Assembly: GCA_025960445.1 (NCBI GenBank)
Contig: JAICIT010000067.1
Span: 1 to 8,864, forward strand
Direction of reading: 5' to 3'
DNA: 8,864 bases
Source of the DNA: Bradyrhizobium sp.
GTDB taxonomy: Bacteria; Pseudomonadota; Alphaproteobacteria; Rhizobiales; Xanthobacteraceae
In this document: in pieces, positions 5,811 through 8,864 of the stretch
How the letters are laid out: each line of letters begins with the position of its first letter
How positions within the stretch are numbered: position 1 is the stretch's first letter
Translations under genes and position numbers: made by a program
Notes under the pieces: generated by a model
Seen by the model: only the letters and a program-made list of their open reading frames with translations
Databases searched by the model: none
Told to the model about the DNA's origin: nothing

Positions 5811-6740
5811 TTATGACGGCCAGCGCTGGGCTTTGCTCACCACGAAGTCGCGGAAAACCTGCACCCGCGCTACCGTTTTCAACTCTTCCGGATAGACGAA
5901 ATAGGTGTCGAGCTGGATCGAATCCGATTCGCCGAACAACTGCACCAGCCGATTATTTTCCTCGACCAGATAATCCGGCAACGCAGCGATCCCGAGCCCC
6001 TGCTGGCATGCGCGCACGAGGCCAAGAATGTTGTTGACCTTGAAATAAGCTTCGCGCGGCCCGGAGCCGTTGCGGCCTGCCTCGACCAGCCAATTGCGGT
6101 TCTGCAAATGCGGCGCCACCTGTCCATCGCTCAGCGTAATGATTCGATGGGCATCGAGTTCGTCGAGCGTGCGTGGCGTGCCGAAGCGCTTGATGTATTC
6201 CGGCGAGCAATAAGCGTGGAAGCCCATCGCGAACAGCTTGCGCTGGATCAGGTCGGGCTGCGTCGGCTTGCGGGTGCGTATCGCGACATCGGCTTCCCGC
6301 ATCGACAGATCGAGCTCCTCGTCCGTGACGATCAGCGAAATCCGGATCTCCGGATACAGCGCGGTGAATTCACCCAACCGGGGAATCAGCCAGTTGATGC
6401 CGACGCCGGGCGTGGTGGTGATCTTGAGATCGCCGCTCGGCCGCTCGCGGCTGTCGGTGAGCTTCGCGCGCGCCGCCTGAAGCTGCATGAATACGTCATG
6501 CGCAGTGCGGAACAAGAGATCGCCCTGTTCCGTGAGGATGAGACCGCGCGCATGCCGGTGAAACAGCGAAACCGACAGTTCCTGCTCCAGCGCGCTGACC
6601 TGGCGCGAAACGGCCGATTGCGACAGGCCGAGTTGCTCGCCGGCATGCGTGAAGCTCCCCGCTTCGGCCGCCGCGTGAAAGACCTTCAGCTTGTCCCAAT
6701 CCATATCGGTAAATCCGTCGCGAGTTCGAGCCATTGTCAT
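5811..6740 (-). CDS. LysR-family transcriptional regulator coupled to trxB
   Basis: 309 residues. The N-terminal winged HTH spans about 14-73, with the recognition helix in GLSQSAVSRQVSALE (38-52). The effector-binding domain, a periplasmic-binding-protein fold, covers about 100-305. The ATG at 6740 overlaps the trxB stop as ATGA, so it is likely translated by coupling with trxB; Met13 (MDWDKLK) is where most LysR proteins begin and is a possible alternative. Target genes and inducer cannot be read from the sequence. Cotranscription with thioredoxin reductase suggests redox or general stress control, but no redox-type cysteine pair like that of OxyR is present: the only Cys are in HAYCSPE and RACQQG. 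The family assignment is firm. Confidence 0.9.
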   Translation of the reverse strand: MTMARTRDGFTDMDWDKLKVFHAAAEAGSFTHAGEQLGLSQSAVSRQVSALEQELSVSLFHRHARGLILTEQGDLLFRTAHDVFMQLQAARAKLTDSRERPSGDLKITTTPGVGINWLIPRLGEFTALYPEIRISLIVTDEELDLSMREADVAIRTRKPTQPDLIQRKLFAMGFHAYCSPEYIKRFGTPRTLDELDAHRIITLSDGQVAPHLQNRNWLVEAGRNGSGPREAYFKVNNILGLVRACQQGLGIAALPDYLVEENNRLVQLFGESDSIQLDTYFVYPEELKTVARVQVFRDFVVSKAQRWPS

Positions 6741-7702
6741 TCCGCCGCCGCGCGTTCGCTCGCGCGCAATGCGAGGAAACGTTCGGCTTCAAGGGCAGCC
6801 ATGCAGCCCAGCCCTGCGGCCGTTACTGCCTGCCGGTAAGTTTCGTCGGCGACATCGCCGGCGGCAAAGACGCCGGGCACCGAGGTGGCGGTCGAGTTCG
6901 GCGCCACTTCGACATAGCCGGATGGTTTGAGTTTGATCTGCCCGACAATCAATTCGGTCGCCGGCGCGTGCCCGATCGCAATGAAGACGCCATCCGCCGG
7001 GAGTTCGGTCAGCGCACCGGATTTGACATTCTTCAGCCGGACATGGGTGACCTTGGCAGGGCTCTCCGCGCCGCAGATTTCGTAGATCGCGCTATCCCAA
7101 ACCACCTTGATCTTCGGATTCTTGAACAGGCGATCCTGCAGGATGCGCTCGGCGCGGAAATGGTCGCGGCGATGCACGATCGTCACTTGAGACGCGAAGT
7201 TGGTCAGAAAAAGTGCTTCCTCCACCGCGGTGTTGCCGCCGCCGACCACGATCACTTGCTTCCCGCGATAGAAAAATCCGTCGCAGGTGGCGCATGCCGA
7301 CACGCCAAAGCCTTTGAACTTCTCTTCCGAAGGCATGCCGAGCCAGCGTGCCTGCGCGCCGGTGGCGAGGATCACGGTTTCGGCCAGATAGATATCGCCG
7401 CTGTCGCAAGTCAGCCGGAACGGCTGGTGCGCGAGTTCGAGCTTGGTGACGAGATCGGTGACGATTTTGGTGCCGACGTGGGCTGCCTGCTTTTCCATCT
7501 GTTCCATCAGCCAGGGGCCCTGGATGACGTCGGCGAAACCGGGATAGTTTTCCACATCCGTCGTGATGGTGAGCTGGCCACCGGGCTGGATGCCCTGGAT
7601 CAACACCGGTTCGAGCATGGCGCGCGCGGCATAGATCGCGGCGGTGTAACCAGCGGGACCGGAACCAATGATGACGACCTTGGCATGGATGGGCGCAGGC
7701 AT
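6737..7702 (-). CDS. trxB: Thioredoxin-disulfide reductase (NADPH)
   Basis: 321 residues, the usual length for bacterial low-Mr TrxB. FAD site GSGPAG (13-18), GGQLTITTDVENYPGF (41-56), active-site dithiol C137-A-T-C140, NADPH site GGGNTAVEEA (154-163) with H177-R-R for the 2'-phosphate, and the second FAD motif GVFAAGD283. It transfers electrons from NADPH through FAD to thioredoxin in the cytoplasm, supplying ribonucleotide reductase and protein repair. ATG 7702 has only a weak upstream purine run. It is the first gene of a two-gene unit with lysR (4-nt overlap), ending at the terminator at 5583-5614. It is divergent from the Lrp gene across about 257 nt, which may carry regulatory sites for both. 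Confidence 0.96.
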   Translation of the reverse strand: MPAPIHAKVVIIGSGPAGYTAAIYAARAMLEPVLIQGIQPGGQLTITTDVENYPGFADVIQGPWLMEQMEKQAAHVGTKIVTDLVTKLELAHQPFRLTCDSGDIYLAETVILATGAQARWLGMPSEEKFKGFGVSACATCDGFFYRGKQVIVVGGGNTAVEEALFLTNFASQVTIVHRRDHFRAERILQDRLFKNPKIKVVWDSAIYEICGAESPAKVTHVRLKNVKSGALTELPADGVFIAIGHAPATELIVGQIKLKPSGYVEVAPNSTATSVPGVFAAGDVADETYRQAVTAAGLGCMAALEAERFLALRASERAAAE

Positions 7703-7877
7703 AGCAAGTCCGTGTCTTAATCGAATTGATCGGTAATCGAGCGAAATGCGCCGGAAGGCCTTGGCCGCGCGGCGGAAAGTGCCAAATCCAAGTTTAAGGC
7801 ATCTGGCGAGCTATGCAAGAATTGCAATCCATATCGGCGGATTTTCCCGCAATCGCTCCACTATGGCGCAGCGCACG

Positions 7878-7892
7878 CGCAATAAAATTGCG
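7878..7892. promoter_or_regulatory. 15-bp inverted repeat, candidate Lrp/AsnC operator
   Basis: CGCAAT-AAA-ATTGCG: 6-bp arms with an AT centre. Lrp/AsnC proteins typically bind 15-bp dyads with an AT-rich centre, and this lies 67 nt before the proposed Lrp start in the region shared with trxB. A second short palindrome, ATTGCAAT (7821-7828), lies 49 nt further left and could be a weaker site. Autoregulation is the common habit of the family. Inferred only. Confidence 0.45.
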
Positions 7893-7959
7893 TCAATGCC
7901 GCAAGCTGCGCTATGAGTGTTGCCGCCCGCAGCTTTCGCACCCAGGACCGCACACCGCC

Positions 7960-8439
7960 GTGTCGAAGAACCTTGACCAGATCGACCTCAAAATCCTGAG
8001 CGAAATTCAGGCCGACGGCCGAATCACCAATGTCGAATTAGCCAAACGGGTGGGGATCTCTCCGCCGCCCTGCCTGCGCCGGGTAAGGAGCCTGGAGCAA
8101 GACGGTTACATTCAGGGCTACCGCGGTCTGCTCGATCCGCGACGGCTCGGCTTTGATGTTACGGTTTTTGCTTCGGTGCATCTGTCCAGTCAGGCCGACG
8201 CCGACTTGCGCGCCTTCGAGGAATTCGTACGGGCCGAGCCGCTGGTCCGCGAATGCTGGATGCTGTCGGGAGAGGTCGACTTCATTCTGAAATGCGTCGC
8301 GCCCGACATGGCGACGTTTCAGGATTTCGTCACCCATCTGACGGCGGCGCCCCATGTCCGCAACGTCAGGACCTCCCTGGTGCTGCACAGCTCCAAATAC
8401 GAAGCCGCGGTGCCGCTCGAATTGAAAGTCCCGGGCTAG
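7960..8439 (+). CDS. Lrp/AsnC-family transcriptional regulator
   Basis: 159 residues from GTG 7960. The frame is open back to an ATG at 7813, but the added 49 residues look non-coding and would cover the candidate operator, and the family starts near NLDQIDLKIL. The HTH lies at about 23-43 (TNVELAKRVGISPPPCLRRV), followed by the RAM ligand-binding domain (about 65-145) with SGEVDFIL. Family length is 150-165 residues. These proteins form octamers or dimers of dimers that sense amino acids or similar small molecules. The ligand here is not known. Divergent from trxB, so it may control itself and possibly trxB. Its stop TAG (8437-8439) and final bases are supplied by the first base pairs of an adjacent palindromic repeat, which may have changed the original C-terminus. 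Confidence 0.9.
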   Translation: MSKNLDQIDLKILSEIQADGRITNVELAKRVGISPPPCLRRVRSLEQDGYIQGYRGLLDPRRLGFDVTVFASVHLSSQADADLRAFEEFVRAEPLVRECWMLSGEVDFILKCVAPDMATFQDFVTHLTAAPHVRNVRTSLVLHSSKYEAAVPLELKVPG

Positions 8440-8514
8440 TGGAGTGGATTTGACATTCGCTACCCGCCTGGCCGCGGGCTCACGAAGCGAATATCAAATC
8501 CGAAACTCCACTAG
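8436..8514. repeat. Long imperfect palindrome (repeat A) overlapping the Lrp stop codon
   Basis: Outer arms CTAGTGGAGT (8436-8445) and ACTCCACTAG (8505-8514), then GGATTTGA (8446-8453) with TCAAATCC (8494-8501), then ATTCGCT (8455-8461) with AGCGAAT (8486-8492). The only flaws are one mismatch (8454/8493) and a GAA bulge (8502-8504). Inside sits a further CCCGC/GCGGG hairpin (8463-8467, 8474-8478). CTAG ends and paired inverted arms suggest a REPIN- or MITE-like element. Confidence 0.8.
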
Positions 8515-8526
8515 AAACCTATATTT

Positions 8527-8601
8527 GCTAGTGGTCTGATTCTAACATTCGTAAAGACGCTCGCCGAAACGGGATGCGAATGTTAGAATCAGACCACTAG
8601 C
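8527..8601. repeat. Perfect 25-bp palindrome (repeat B), related to repeat A
   Basis: Arms 8527-8551 and 8577-8601 are perfectly complementary, with a 25-nt loop. The arm starts GCTAGTGGTCTGATT and ends ACATTCG. It aligns with the repeat A arm: both have CTAGTGG at the edge, T-G-ATT in the middle and ACATTCG inside. Only 12 nt separate the two repeats. Each arm carries a GANTC site (GATTC 8538-8542, GAATC 8586-8590). Confidence 0.85.
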
Positions 8602-8666
8602 ACGATCATCCCGGGCGCGTGCCCGCGAACCCGCGACCTTCGCACGCGACTCTCCCAGTTATTCTT

Positions 8667-8720
8667 CTGACGCGTTCTCCTTACGCGAACCGACGTCCAC
8701 TTTGTTCCAAAACGCTCTTG
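8667..8720. repeat. Possible degenerate rhizobial intergenic palindromic element (repeat C)
   Basis: The stretch contains GCGTT (8672-8676), ACGCGAACCG (8683-8692), GTCCACTT (8695-8702) and AAAACGCT (8709-8716). This order resembles, from memory, a very common intergenic element of Rhizobiales with GCGTTTT at one end and AAAACGCT at the other. The copy here is imperfect. It lies just past the DoxX stop in the convergent region. Confidence 0.4.
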
Positions 8721-8727
8721 GTGGATC

Positions 8728-8864
8728 TTACTTCTTGTCGCGCATCGCATCCAGGCTCAGCGGTCCGCCGCCGGCGCAGGCGAGCACGAGGCACGAGAAG
8801 CAGAGCATGATCGCGAGATTGCCGTTATTCAGCAGCGGGATGAAGCCTCGCGGGAAGTGCCCGA
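8728..8864 (-). CDS. DoxX-family membrane protein, C-terminal fragment (start outside window)
   Basis: 44 residues up to the TAA at 8728-8730; the rest lies beyond the window edge. The visible part reads GHFPRGFIPLLNNGNLAIM, a hydrophobic helix (about residues 15-30), then GGGPLSLDAMRDKK. The HFP-G-F-P-LLN loop and the GGGP-SLD ending are typical of the DoxX/YphA family of small four-helix inner-membrane proteins. Some members work with redox or thiol stress systems (MRC complex in mycobacteria), others are oxidase subunits; nothing here decides between them. It converges on the Lrp gene across the repeat cluster. Confidence 0.75.
   Translation of the reverse strand, partial: GHFPRGFIPLLNNGNLAIMLCFSCLVLACAGGGPLSLDAMRDKK

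Noticed and set aside
6108..6839. 243-codon plus-strand open frame opposite lysR
   Set aside because: Shadow of the LysR gene; Arg-rich with no domain.
6734..7720. 328-codon plus-strand open frame opposite trxB
   Set aside because: It lies fully across trxB, which has every TrxB motif; the plus product has no recognisable domain.
7813..7959. N-terminal extension of the Lrp gene from ATG 7813
   Set aside because: The 49 extra residues do not look like Lrp sequence and would contain the operator-like dyad; GTG 7960 gives the family's usual length.

Overview
The window looks like chromosomal DNA of a GC-rich alphaproteobacterium of the Bradyrhizobium / Rhodopseudomonas / Afipia type (Nitrobacteraceae). 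This rests on codon use, on the style of the orphan ParA, Lrp and thioredoxin reductase proteins, and on intergenic palindromes typical of the group. It is an inference from sequence feel, not a database match. No tRNA, rRNA, CRISPR array, intact insertion sequence or prophage gene was seen.

Layout. (1) 1-870 (+) is the 3' part of a mandelate-racemase-like enolase-superfamily gene. (2) 1026-1343 (+) encodes a small exported protein with four cysteines. (3) 1535-2215 (+) encodes an orphan ParA/MinD-type ATPase. Its leader holds an 18-bp perfect palindrome with two GANTC (CcrM) sites next to a near-consensus CtrA box. (4) 2216-2891 looks empty but holds a strong palindrome and two very short minus-strand genes (50 and 44 codons) for paralogous single-span membrane proteins. 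(5) 2892-5550 is a copper-resistance pair: a CsoR-type Cu(I) repressor (-) divergent from a P1B-type Cu(I) ATPase (+), sharing one operator. (6) 5551-5810 holds a terminator pointing leftward and a 37-aa reading frame with a consensus ribosome binding site. (7) 5811-7702 (-) is thioredoxin reductase followed by a LysR regulator, overlapping by ATGA. (8) 7960-8439 (+) is an Lrp/AsnC regulator divergent from trxB, with an Lrp-like 15-bp inverted repeat between them. (9) 8436-8720 is a cluster of intergenic repeats: two related long palindromes and probably a third degenerate element. (10) 8728-8864 (-) is the C-terminal end of a DoxX-family membrane protein.

How the parts fit. When Cu(I) rises, CsoR should leave the shared operator and allow its own gene and the exporter CopA to be made. 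CopA carries YHS and CxxC-type metal-binding modules at its N-terminus instead of HMA domains. TrxB supplies reduced thioredoxin and is translationally coupled to a LysR regulator of unknown target; the divergent Lrp-type regulator may act on the shared intergenic region. The remaining genes are independent units.

I do not see a clear new multi-gene system. The best candidates for something undescribed are the tandem paralogous micro-membrane proteins at 2346-2764, the cell-cycle-like promoter of the orphan ParA, and the repeat cluster that supplies the stop codon of the Lrp gene.
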